Shown piece by piece: positions 43,692 to 51,780 of a DNA stretch of 64,000 nucleotides; position 1 is the stretch's first letter, and each line of letters begins with the position of its first letter. A program made the position numbers and the translations under genes. The stretch comes from SM23-32 sp964434535 (GTDB lineage: Bacteria; Planctomycetota; Brocadiia; SM23-32): NCBI GenBank assembly GCA_964434535.1, contig CAYSWA010000007.1, positions 1 through 64,000 on the forward strand, given 5' to 3'. Below the pieces are notes generated by a model. That model was not told the DNA's origin. It made no database searches and was given only the letters and a program-made list of their open reading frames with translations.

Positions 43692-45722
43692 ATGGCGAGA
43701 GACGACGAGAGGCGCAGGATGCGCGAGGCGGGGCCCGAGGAGCCCTTTGACGACGACGGCCCGCAGCGTCCCCGCGTGGGGCGGCAGTTGCTGATATGGG
43801 CCGTCTTCATCGGGGCCGTGCTGGTGGCCTTCTTCCTGTATCAGCGCATGAAGCACTCGACCGAGCGGGACATCACCATCGGCGAGCTCCAGGTCCTGAT
43901 GGCGCAGGGCCGCGTCACGGAACTGCGCGTCGAGGGGACCAACGCACGCGGCTCGCTGAAGGCCGAGGGCGGGCAGAGCGCGCCGTTTCGCGTGACGCTC
44001 AGCGAGGGCTACATCGACGATCACCTGGACGAATGGGCGCGCCACCTGCCGAAGGACGCGCTGAGCATCAAGGAGCCGGCCGGGATGGTGCCGATGCTGC
44101 TGCTGCAGATGGCGCCGTTCCTGCTGCTGCTGGTGCTGATGGTCTACTTCTTCAACCGGCAGATGCGCGCGGTCGGCTCGCGCGACGGGTTCTCGCCCTT
44201 CCTCGGCTCCAGCACGAACGCCGCGCGCAAGGAACGGCCGGAGGTGACCTTCAACGACGTGGCGGGCGTCGAGGAGGCCAAGGAGGAGGTGCAGGAGATC
44301 GTGGAGTTTCTGAAGAGCCCCGAGAAGTTCCAGCGCGTCGGCGGGCGCATCCCCCGCGGCGTGCTGCTGGTCGGGGCGCCGGGCACGGGCAAGACGCTGC
44401 TGGCCAAGGCGATCGCCGGCGAGGCGGACGTGCCGTTCTTCAGCCTCTGCGGCTCGGACTTCGTGGAGCTTTTCGTCGGCGTCGGCGCCTCGCGCGTGCG
44501 GGACCTGTTCCGCAAGGCGCGCCAGAACCAGCCGGCGATCATCTTCCTGGACGAGATCGACGCCGTCGGCCGCAAGCGCGGCACCGGCCTGGGCGGGGGG
44601 CACGACGAGCGGGAGCAGACGCTCAACGCGATCCTGAGCGAGATGGACGGGTTCAGCCGGGACGAGGGCGTCATCGTGATCGCCGCGACGAACCGGCCGG
44701 ACGTGCTGGATCCGGCGCTGCTGCGCCCGGGCCGTTTCGACCGCGAGATCGTGGTGGACATGCCGGACGTGCGGGGCCGGGAGGAGATCCTGAAGGTGCA
44801 CGCCCGCAAGGTGAACATGGCGCCGGAGGTGGGCCTGAGCGAGATCGCGCGCGGCTCCCCCGGCTTCACCGGCGCCGACCTGGAGGCGCTGGTCAACGAG
44901 GCGGCTATCCAGGCGGCCGTCAAGGGCCGCGAGGAAGTCCGCCAGGAGGACCTGGAGGAGGCGCGCGACAAGGTGCGCTTCGGCCGCCAGAAGAAGCGCA
45001 GCCGTGTGATGAGCGACGAGGACCGCCGCATGACGGCCTATCACGAGGCCGGCCACGCCCTGGTGGCGAAGCTGCACGAGGACGTGGAGCCGCTGCATAA
45101 GGTGACGATCATCCCGCGCGGCGTCGCCCTGGGCATGACCATGGTGCTACCGGAGAAGGACAAGTACGGCATGCGCATGCGGGAATGCCTCGGGGCGATC
45201 ACGATGAACATGGCGGGGCGCGTCTCGGAGGAGATGTTCTGCGGCGACATATCTTCCGGCGCCGAGAACGACATCCGCGCCGCCACCAACCTGGCCCGCA
45301 AGATGGTCACCCAGTGGGGCATGAGCGAGGCCCTGGGGCCGATCAGCTACAGCGACGACGAGCAGCACGTCTTCCTCGGCAACGAGATCACCAAGGCCAA
45401 GCAGCACAGCGAGCGCATGGCCGAGCAGATCGACCAGGAGATCTGCGACATCCTCATGCGCTGCTACGAGGCGGCCAAGAGCACCTGCAAGGAGCACTCG
45501 GCCGAGCTCCAGGCCGTGGCCGAGGTGCTGCTGGAGCTGGAGACGCTGACCGGCGAGGACGTGGACTGGATCTTCGAAGGCGCGACCGTCGAACAACTGG
45601 TGGCCGCCCGCCGCGAGAGCGAGCGCGAGAAGGAGCGCGCCGAGGCCGAGCGCAAGCAGCGGCGGGAGCGCACCGATGAGTCGCCCGGCGGCTACCCCGC
45701 CCCGGCCGGCAGCCCGGCCTGA
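43692..45722 (+). CDS. ftsH: ATP-dependent zinc metalloprotease FtsH
   Basis: 676-residue membrane AAA+ protease for membrane-protein quality control. Two spans (LLIWAVFIGAVLVAFFLY; MVPMLLLQMAPFLLLLVLMVYFF) flank the periplasmic domain. The AAA module has Walker A GAPGTGKT, Walker B IIFLDEIDAVG, pore loop around DFVELFVGVGASRVRDLF and an arginine-finger region RPGRFDREI. Protease motif HEAGH and the third zinc ligand region near the C-terminus are intact. It ends in a Lys/Arg/Glu-rich tail. It is in one unit with the BamD-like gene and lptE. Confidence 0.98.
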   Translation: MARDDERRRMREAGPEEPFDDDGPQRPRVGRQLLIWAVFIGAVLVAFFLYQRMKHSTERDITIGELQVLMAQGRVTELRVEGTNARGSLKAEGGQSAPFRVTLSEGYIDDHLDEWARHLPKDALSIKEPAGMVPMLLLQMAPFLLLLVLMVYFFNRQMRAVGSRDGFSPFLGSSTNAARKERPEVTFNDVAGVEEAKEEVQEIVEFLKSPEKFQRVGGRIPRGVLLVGAPGTGKTLLAKAIAGEADVPFFSLCGSDFVELFVGVGASRVRDLFRKARQNQPAIIFLDEIDAVGRKRGTGLGGGHDEREQTLNAILSEMDGFSRDEGVIVIAATNRPDVLDPALLRPGRFDREIVVDMPDVRGREEILKVHARKVNMAPEVGLSEIARGSPGFTGADLEALVNEAAIQAAVKGREEVRQEDLEEARDKVRFGRQKKRSRVMSDEDRRMTAYHEAGHALVAKLHEDVEPLHKVTIIPRGVALGMTMVLPEKDKYGMRMRECLGAITMNMAGRVSEEMFCGDISSGAENDIRAATNLARKMVTQWGMSEALGPISYSDDEQHVFLGNEITKAKQHSERMAEQIDQEICDILMRCYEAAKSTCKEHSAELQAVAEVLLELETLTGEDVDWIFEGATVEQLVAARRESEREKERAEAERKQRRERTDESPGGYPAPAGSPA

Positions 45723-45774
45723 GCGCGCAGTCAGAGCGATCCTCCTCGCGTCCATCCGCGGAGCCTCCCCACCC

Positions 45775-46218
45775 ATGAGCGGCGACCGAACAGCGGCCTC
45801 GAACAAGAAGATCGCCCCGTGGTACGCCGGGGGGCTGCGCTTCACCTGCGCGCGCTGCGGGCGCTGCTGCGGCGGGGCGCCGGGCTACGTCTGGGTGGAG
45901 CAGGCCGAGATCGCGCCCATGGCGGCCCACCTGGCGATGGAGACGCGCGAGTTCAGGAAGCGGTTCTGCCGCAACGTCTGGTGGCGCGTGAGCCTGCGGG
46001 AGCGGCCGAACGGCGACTGCGTGATGCTGACACCCGGCGGGTGCAGCGTCTACGAGGCGCGGCCCGCCCAGTGCCGCACGTTCCCCTTCTGGGCGGACAA
46101 CGTGCGGAGCGCGGAGGCGTGGGAGGCGCTCAAGCGGCGCTGCCCCGGCGCCGGGCAGGGCCGCCTCTACAGCGCCGAGCAGATCGAGCGGATCGCCGCC
46201 AGCGAGGGCGCCGTCTGA
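45775..46218 (+). CDS. YkgJ-family cysteine cluster protein
   Basis: 147-residue protein of the YkgJ/UPF0153 Cys-cluster family. Cysteines in FTCARCGRCCGG near the N-terminus and in CVMLTPGGCSVYEARPAQCRTFPFW would bind zinc or an iron-sulfur cluster. Function in the family is not firmly established. ATG 45775 was chosen because upstream in-frame codons overlap ftsH and are not family-like. It follows ftsH after 52 bp, so it may be part of that transcript. Confidence 0.88.
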   Translation: MSGDRTAASNKKIAPWYAGGLRFTCARCGRCCGGAPGYVWVEQAEIAPMAAHLAMETREFRKRFCRNVWWRVSLRERPNGDCVMLTPGGCSVYEARPAQCRTFPFWADNVRSAEAWEALKRRCPGAGQGRLYSAEQIERIAASEGAV

Positions 46219-46230
46219 GGGCCTTTCCTG

Positions 46231-46260
46231 TTGCGCCTGAGCGAGGCCCTCTGCTACGAT
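46231..46260 (+). promoter_or_regulatory. Possible promoter for the phosphoesterase gene
   Basis: TTGCGC (46231-46236) and TACGAT (46255-46260) are 18 bp apart. They are followed by a self-complementary TCCCCGCGCGGGGA (46272-46285) in the would-be leader. Confidence 0.35.
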
Positions 46261-46327
46261 GTGCTGTTGAGTTCCCCGCGCGGGGAGTAGACCCCCCCGC
46301 GCCACCCCAGGGGCCGCAGCCGGGCCG

Positions 46328-47098
46328 ATGATAGCCGTCATCTCCGACGTCCACGGCAACCTCGAAGCCCTGACCGCCGTGCTGGGCGAGCTGGGCGATG
46401 CGGAGACGATCTACTGCGCCGGCGACATCATCGGCTACGGTCCGAACCCGAACGAGTGCTGCGATCTGATACGTGAACGGGGCATCAAGTGCGTGCAGGG
46501 CAACCATGACTTCGTCTGCGCCAACCTGGACCGCCTGGACGGGGACGACCCCTCGATGCCCGAGGAGGATCGCGAGCTCTGCCGCCGCATGTTCAACCAG
46601 AAGAACAGCGCCGCCCAGGCGTCCTCTATCTGGACCAACCAGGTGCTGACCGCGGCGAACAGGCGCATGATCCGCGGGCTGCCCTGCGAGATCAACGAGA
46701 ACGCGCTGACCATCGTCCACGGCAAGCCGGGCTCGAAGGCCGACATGCTCAACGAGTACATGCTGGCCGGACACACGCACGGCAACGTAACCGCCAACAT
46801 CAAGGGCCGCATGCTCGTGGTGGGGCACAGCCACATCCCGATGCGCACCTCCCGGCTGGTCAACCCCGGCAGCGTCGGCCAGCCGCGCGACCGGAACTGG
46901 ATGGCCAGCTTCGCCGTGCTGGAGGATGCGTGGTACCGGTTCTCCTACATCCGCGATGAGGACATGACCTTCCGCATCGTCAACCAGTTCGTCACGTTGC
47001 GGCGCACCCCCTACAACGTGAAGGCCACCATACGGAAGATCAAGGAGCAGGACGGCCTGCCGGACTCGCTCGGCGATCGGCTGACGGTCGGACTCTGA
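46328..47098 (+). CDS. Metallophosphoesterase, YfcE/ApaH-like
   Basis: 256-residue calcineurin-like phosphoesterase. The dinuclear metal motifs are complete: ISDVHGNLEAL, AGDIIGYGPNP, QGNHD, and VVGHSHIPM, followed by LVNPGSVGQPRDRN. Family members hydrolyse phosphodiesters or dinucleoside polyphosphates; the substrate is unclear. A small gene follows after 34 bp. Confidence 0.9.
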   Translation: MIAVISDVHGNLEALTAVLGELGDAETIYCAGDIIGYGPNPNECCDLIRERGIKCVQGNHDFVCANLDRLDGDDPSMPEEDRELCRRMFNQKNSAAQASSIWTNQVLTAANRRMIRGLPCEINENALTIVHGKPGSKADMLNEYMLAGHTHGNVTANIKGRMLVVGHSHIPMRTSRLVNPGSVGQPRDRNWMASFAVLEDAWYRFSYIRDEDMTFRIVNQFVTLRRTPYNVKATIRKIKEQDGLPDSLGDRLTVGL

Positions 47099-47132
47099 GA
47101 CGACTCTCCCGCCGCACCCGCAGGAGGCCCCG

Positions 47133-47351
47133 ATGGCAGAACCGGACGAGAGGAGCGCCCAGGTGAACGAACTGATGGAGAACGCCGAAGGCTACATCAG
47201 CGACGCCGAGTTCCGCGATGATCTCGATATGCGGCAGCTCAGGTACATGCAGGCGACCTGCGCCCTGCTGCGAGCCACGGCGATCCAGAACCAGATGATC
47301 CTCGAGATGCTCCGCGAGCAGCGCGACCTGGAGGCGCTGGCCGGCGGCTGA
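47133..47351 (+). CDS. Small helical protein, unknown
   Basis: 72-residue acidic protein, predicted mostly alpha-helical (AQVNELMENAEGYISDAEF, then ALLRATAIQNQMILEMLREQ). No family was recognised. The ATG at 47133 has CAGGAGG 8 bp upstream. It follows the phosphoesterase closely and converges with the sensor-kinase gene. Codon use matches the neighbours, which supports a real gene. Confidence 0.65.
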   Translation: MAEPDERSAQVNELMENAEGYISDAEFRDDLDMRQLRYMQATCALLRATAIQNQMILEMLREQRDLEALAGG

Positions 47352-47372
47352 CCGTCTGCGCGAACCGGGCCC

Positions 47373-49313
47373 TCAGGAGCCCTTCGACCGCGGCAAATCG
47401 CGGTCGGCCAGAGTGAAGAAGAACGCGCTGCCCCCGTCCGAGCCGCTCTCCACCCAGACCTCGCCGCCGTGCAACTCCACGAACTGCCGGGCGATCGGCA
47501 GGTTCAGCCCGATCCGGTCCTCGGGCGACCAGGGCAGGGGGGTGTAGGTCAGCGGCGGGTCGAAGACCGTCTCGGCCGCCTCGGGCTGGATGCCGGGCCC
47601 CTGGTCGCGCACGCCGATGACGGTCGCGTCTTCCGACCGACCCACCGAGACGGTCACCGTGGTGCCCTGTCCGCCGTACTTGATCGCGTTCGACAGCAGC
47701 GCGTAAAGGACCTGCTTGACCTTGGGGCCGTCGGCGACAACGCGGGTCTCGTCGGCCTCGGGCGGTATCCGCACGTCGGCCTCGTAGCGCTTCCTGATCG
47801 GTTCCAGAACCCGCAGGGCCGACCGCAGGCACTCGCCCAGGTTGAGCCGCTCCGGCTCCAGGCGCATGCGTCCGGCCTCGACCGTGCAGAGGTCGCGCAG
47901 GTCCTCCACGTAAGCGCTGATCTCCGCGCAGGCCGAGGTGATCGCCTCCCGGCTCGCCTGTTCCTCGCCCGCGCTGCTGATGCGGTCGCCGAGGGCATCG
48001 ATGCGGTCGCGCATGCCCTCGGCGATGCTCTGCATCTGGGCGGAGAAGGCGTCGCGCACCCGCTGGCGCTGCATGTCGCTCTGGCGCGTCTCGTCGGTGT
48101 GGCGCCGGATCTCGCGGCGCTGGTCCTGCTCGTGGCGCTGGAGGGCGGCCGCCATGCGGTTGAACTGATGGCCCACCTGCTCCAGCTCGTCGCCCTGGCC
48201 GACCTGCACCCGCACGTCGAGCCGCCCGGCGGCCACCTGCTGCGCCGCCCAGTGCAGCGCCCAGATCGGCTCGACCAGGTTCCGCTTCCAGTAGACGGCC
48301 AGCAGGAGCAGGCCGGCCATCGGCAGCGCCAGCACCAGCGCGCTCCACCCGAGAACGCGGCGCGACGGCGCGTAGACATCGGCGGCCGGCTGTGTCACCA
48401 CCACGAACCAGGGCCAGCCCTCCACGTGCGCCGGCCGTCCGCTCTGGCGCACCACGGCGAAGCCGACCACCTGGGGCTGCTCATTGCCCGTCGTGACCTG
48501 CCCGACGAACACACCGTCCGGCGCGCTGCGGATGGCCCGCATGGCCTCGGCGTTCAGGTCCATCAGCCCCGGCGCGTCCGCCGCTTTGAAGACAGTGCGC
48601 CCCTGGGAGTCGACCAGGTGTCCCTGGCCGCCGGCACCGATCTCCAGCGCCCTGACGGCCTGGAAGAGCGCGTCCACCTCGTGGGAGACTTTCAGGACGC
48701 CCAGCGCGCGGCCGGCCTCGTCCCGCACCGCCGTGACCACGTCCAGGGAGAAGACCTCCGCGCTCTTGTCGTAGGCGATCGGGCCGACGTAGGTCGCGCC
48801 GGCGCCCTCGTCATAGGCGCGCTGCCACCATGCCTCGTCGGCCTGGTAGTAGTCTGTGGTCACGTTCGTGGCGGCCACCAGGGCTCCGGCGGCGTCGGTC
48901 AGCATGATCTCGGCGTAGCGCGTCGGCGCGCTCTGCTGGAAGCGGCGCAGCTGGGCGGCGGTTTCATTGTTCAGCAGCGGCTCGGCCAGGGCCGCCCGGG
49001 CGGCCTCGTCGGCGTTGATCCAGGCGCGGTCGCGCTCCAGCAGGGCTTCGAGCCGCTCCCCGGCTGCCTGGTCACTGCCGGCCACGCGTTCGATCAATGG
49101 GCGTGAGCGGGCCAGTTGCTCCACCTGCTCGACGGTGCGCTGGAGCAGCAGCCCGACCTGCGCAGACTTGCCCGCGGCCGCCTGGCGCACGCGCTCGCGG
49201 CCGGCCTCCATAAGCTGCGAGCGATGGACGCCGAACAGGATGCCCGCCATCAACAGCAGCGGAAGGAAGGCCAGCACCACGAAGGTCAGGATGAGTTTGC
49301 TCAGGAGCTTCAT
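47373..49313 (-). CDS. Cache-HAMP sensor kinase-like protein lacking the phospho-acceptor His
   Basis: 646-residue membrane sensor. Span 1 at residues about 5-27, an extracytoplasmic Cache-like domain to about 310 (ATYVGPIAYDKSAEVFSLDVVTAV), span 2 at about 320-343, and HAMP at about 345-397. The kinase C-terminus keeps the N-box (LLSNAIKYG, Asn542), G1 (DQGPGIQ) and a weak G2 (RIGLNLPIA). The dimerisation helices (about 415-480) contain no His at all: no histidine occurs between residues 406 and 613. It may be a pseudokinase or phosphatase-type partner. The ATG at 49313 has GGGGAGGGG upstream, and TATAAT lies on the minus strand at 49374-49379. No response regulator is adjacent. Confidence 0.83.
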   Translation of the reverse strand: MKLLSKLILTFVVLAFLPLLLMAGILFGVHRSQLMEAGRERVRQAAAGKSAQVGLLLQRTVEQVEQLARSRPLIERVAGSDQAAGERLEALLERDRAWINADEAARAALAEPLLNNETAAQLRRFQQSAPTRYAEIMLTDAAGALVAATNVTTDYYQADEAWWQRAYDEGAGATYVGPIAYDKSAEVFSLDVVTAVRDEAGRALGVLKVSHEVDALFQAVRALEIGAGGQGHLVDSQGRTVFKAADAPGLMDLNAEAMRAIRSAPDGVFVGQVTTGNEQPQVVGFAVVRQSGRPAHVEGWPWFVVVTQPAADVYAPSRRVLGWSALVLALPMAGLLLLAVYWKRNLVEPIWALHWAAQQVAAGRLDVRVQVGQGDELEQVGHQFNRMAAALQRHEQDQRREIRRHTDETRQSDMQRQRVRDAFSAQMQSIAEGMRDRIDALGDRISSAGEEQASREAITSACAEISAYVEDLRDLCTVEAGRMRLEPERLNLGECLRSALRVLEPIRKRYEADVRIPPEADETRVVADGPKVKQVLYALLSNAIKYGGQGTTVTVSVGRSEDATVIGVRDQGPGIQPEAAETVFDPPLTYTPLPWSPEDRIGLNLPIARQFVELHGGEVWVESGSDGGSAFFFTLADRDLPRSKGS

Positions 49314-49506
49314 CGGGACGCCCCTCCCCAATCCGGGAGCCCGCCGGCCCGAGCGCCGAGCCGCCGCGCGCTCATTATACAGCGGTCCGGCGGCAACTCC
49401 ATCAGTTTTCTGCCGAGCGCCGGTGGCCCGGACCGAAAAAGGGTGGTAGCATCATCGCATGGAGGTCACGTGCCAACACTGGCCCTTGCCCGGAAGGAGG
49501 AGGCAG

Positions 49507-49893
49507 ATGCCGCAGCGTGTGCTACTTGCGGGCCGCCGCCCGCTTGCCCTGGCGCTGGTCGCATTGCTCTGTGCGGGATGCATCTACGTGAGCAAAAGCG
49601 ATGTCACCACGAAGGGCGCCCCGCTCGAGAGCGGCTTCGTTGGGGCGATCAGGGACGGCGAGACGACCAGGGCCGAGGTAATCGCCGCCCTCGGCGAACC
49701 CCCGGAGGTCCACAAGCTGCCGGACGGCGGCGAGCGGCTGGTCTATCAGTCGATGACGCGCGAGGAGACGGAGAAGCGGGTCCTGTTCCTCATGCATTCC
49801 GAGGAGCAGCAGACGAGCACCCGGCGGCTATACCTGACGGTCAACGAGCAGGGCGTGGTCACCGCCCACCGCGTGGAGGAGTTGCCGCGCTGA
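49507..49893 (+). CDS. SmpA/BamE-like lipoprotein
   Basis: 128-residue lipoprotein. The signal peptide ends in a lipobox (ALVALLCAGC). The mature domain has the BamE/OmlA pattern FVGAIRDGETTRAEVIAALGEPPEV and a later beta strand (RRLYLTVNEQGVVTAHRVE). BamE-like domains stabilise outer-membrane assembly machines, but the fold is used more widely. The ATG at 49507 has AGGAGG 6-8 bp upstream. It is monocistronic, divergent from the sensor gene. Confidence 0.75.
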   Translation: MPQRVLLAGRRPLALALVALLCAGCIYVSKSDVTTKGAPLESGFVGAIRDGETTRAEVIAALGEPPEVHKLPDGGERLVYQSMTREETEKRVLFLMHSEEQQTSTRRLYLTVNEQGVVTAHRVEELPR

Positions 49894-49943
49894 CAGGGGG
49901 GCGGCGGCGCCGAAGGGCGCGTGAGGCCCCCGGCGCCGGCGCT

Positions 49944-51533
49944 TCAGCCCTCCAGGACCGCCTGCGCCTGGTCCAGGCCGGCCTCCATGACGTAGGGGAT
50001 GCCGGAGATCTCGGCCGCCTGGCGGGTCAGGGCGATCAGGTCGGCGCGGCCGATCGTGGAGACGCTGAAGTTGCGGCTGCCGGCCATGATCTGCTGGAGG
50101 CCGATGCTGAGCTTCTGCACGAAGGTGTAGACGCCGATCGCCCCGAGGGGCATCTGCTGGACCTCGTCGCCGTACTTGTCCTTCAGCTCATCGTAGCAGT
50201 AGAAGATCTCCTCCACTGTGTCGCCGTGTTCGCTGACCGTGTTGGGCAGGTTGCCCTCGCGCAGCCATAGGCCGATGTTCTTGCCGACGAAGCCGGGGAT
50301 CATCAGCGCGCGGCCCATGCAGACGGCCTTGGTCCACGGGGCGCCCATGGCGAGCGCCTTGAAGATGTGGTCCTCCTGGGAGAGCCCGCCGGCGATGGCG
50401 ATGTCGGGCGGCTCGATGCCGCGCTCGGCGAGCGCCCGGCAGAACTGGCAGACGAGCGACTGGAGGTAGAAGGTGGGCACGCCCCACTCGTTCATCATGC
50501 GCCAGGGGCTCATGCCCGTGCCGCCCGGGGCGCCGTCGATCGTCAGCAGCGAGATGCCCGCCTCCGCCGACCAGCGCAGCGCCATGGCCAGCTCACGCGC
50601 GCCGTAGGCCCCGGTCTTGAGGCTGACGCGCCTGGCGCCCAGATCGCGCAGGCGCTGCACCTCGGCCATGAAGCCTTCCTTGTCGACGAAGCCGAGCCGG
50701 CTGTGGCGCTCGAAGGCCGTGATCTCGCCGTCCTGGAAGGCCTCCTCCACGTGCGGCAGGCTCGGGTCGGGCGTGACCAGGTAGCCGCGGCTCTGGAGAT
50801 GGCGGGCGCGCTCGATGGTGTCGACCTTGATCTCGCCGCCGATGCACTTGGCCCCCTGGCCCCACTTCAGTTCGATGGTCTCGACGCCGAGCTCGCGCAC
50901 GCAGTAATCGGCCACGCCCAGGCGCGTATCCTCGACGTTGAGCTGGACGACCAGGTCGCCGTAGCCCTCGTGGAACCTGCGCCACTGGCTGACGCGGCGG
51001 TCCATCTCCGGGCTCTTGGCGACCTTCCCGTCGGCGTCCAGCTCGAGCTCGGGGTCGACGCCGCAGACGTTCTCGCCGCAGACCAGCGTGATGCCGGCCA
51101 GGGCGGCGCCGACGGCGAAGCTGTCCCAGTTCTTCGCGGCGACGTCGGTCGAGCCGAGGGCGCCGGTGAAGACGGGAACGCGCAACTTCACCTTGCTCTG
51201 CCTGCCGTACTCGACCTCGGTCGAGACGTTCGGGAAGATGCAATCGTCGGGGGTGGCCTGCAGGTCGCCCGTCAGCCCCTCGGCGCCGAGGGCGTAGCCC
51301 TGGATGTTCACGTGCGAGTAGTCGACCGGGTAGTCCTTCTCGGCGCCGGCCGTGATCTCGCCGAAGGGCGAGGGATAGAGCAGTTCGCGCCCGCGGAAGG
51401 ACGCCTGAAAGATCTCACAGTTCCCGCGGCATCCGTCCACGCAGCGGGCGCAGATGCCGCTGCTGGGCGTGATGTCCCGGCTGCGGTTGCGGCACTGGAG
51501 CGCCTCCGAACCGTTCGGTCTCATCAACGTCAT
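49944..51533 (-). CDS. FMN-binding glutamate synthase-like protein
   Basis: 529-residue protein resembling the FMN/synthase domain of glutamate synthase (archaeal-type GltB2). An N-terminal Cys-rich segment CARCVDGCRGNC (residues about 28-40) is followed by the TIM-barrel core, with ELKWGQGAKCIGGEIK, LLTIDGAPGGTGMSPW and IAGGLSQEDHIFKALAMGA. The glutaminase domain and the gltD-type subunit are not adjacent. It could use ammonia or a separate partner, or act on another substrate. ATG 51533 was taken (AGGAGG 11 bp upstream). It lies downstream of a sigma-54 activator and near amt, glnA and gltB. Confidence 0.85.
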   Translation of the reverse strand: MTLMRPNGSEALQCRNRSRDITPSSGICARCVDGCRGNCEIFQASFRGRELLYPSPFGEITAGAEKDYPVDYSHVNIQGYALGAEGLTGDLQATPDDCIFPNVSTEVEYGRQSKVKLRVPVFTGALGSTDVAAKNWDSFAVGAALAGITLVCGENVCGVDPELELDADGKVAKSPEMDRRVSQWRRFHEGYGDLVVQLNVEDTRLGVADYCVRELGVETIELKWGQGAKCIGGEIKVDTIERARHLQSRGYLVTPDPSLPHVEEAFQDGEITAFERHSRLGFVDKEGFMAEVQRLRDLGARRVSLKTGAYGARELAMALRWSAEAGISLLTIDGAPGGTGMSPWRMMNEWGVPTFYLQSLVCQFCRALAERGIEPPDIAIAGGLSQEDHIFKALAMGAPWTKAVCMGRALMIPGFVGKNIGLWLREGNLPNTVSEHGDTVEEIFYCYDELKDKYGDEVQQMPLGAIGVYTFVQKLSIGLQQIMAGSRNFSVSTIGRADLIALTRQAAEISGIPYVMEAGLDQAQAVLEG

Positions 51534-51780
51534 GGCCTCTGCTGCCTCCTGTCCTGAGGAAAGCGAATGCGATCCGGCTCTTCGGATCTGTCCACGGAAT
51601 GCACAACACGTTCGGCTTGACACGCGCCGGGGGTACTTACGCAAGGCGGATACCGCTCGGCCGTTCGTGGGTCGAAAACGGGGCAGGAGGCCCCTCGGGG
51701 CCGTCATCGTCGGGGCGGAGGCGTCGGGGGCATGGGCAGGGGCTGAGCGGTGCGCAAGACGTGCACATGCCCCGGCCGGC
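51534..51780. other. Intergenic leader of the FMN-glutamate synthase gene
   Basis: 247 bp without a supported gene. On the minus strand, a GG-N10-GC arrangement (about 51640-51655, with CTTGCG as -12) could be a weak sigma-54 promoter. No AACCTAC-type inverted repeat was found here. A TTGACA on the plus strand (51617-51622) has no matching -10 or gene. Confidence 0.35.

Noticed and set aside
46272..46285. TCCCCGCGCGGGGA palindrome as an operator or terminator.
   Set aside because: Short, CG-only palindromes are expected at this base composition; no T-run and no second copy was seen.
51640..51655. Weak sigma-54 promoter before the FMN-glutamate synthase gene.
   Set aside because: GG-N10-GC occurs often by chance at this GC content; the -24 part is poor and no paired palindromes are near, so it was noted only in the intergenic entry.
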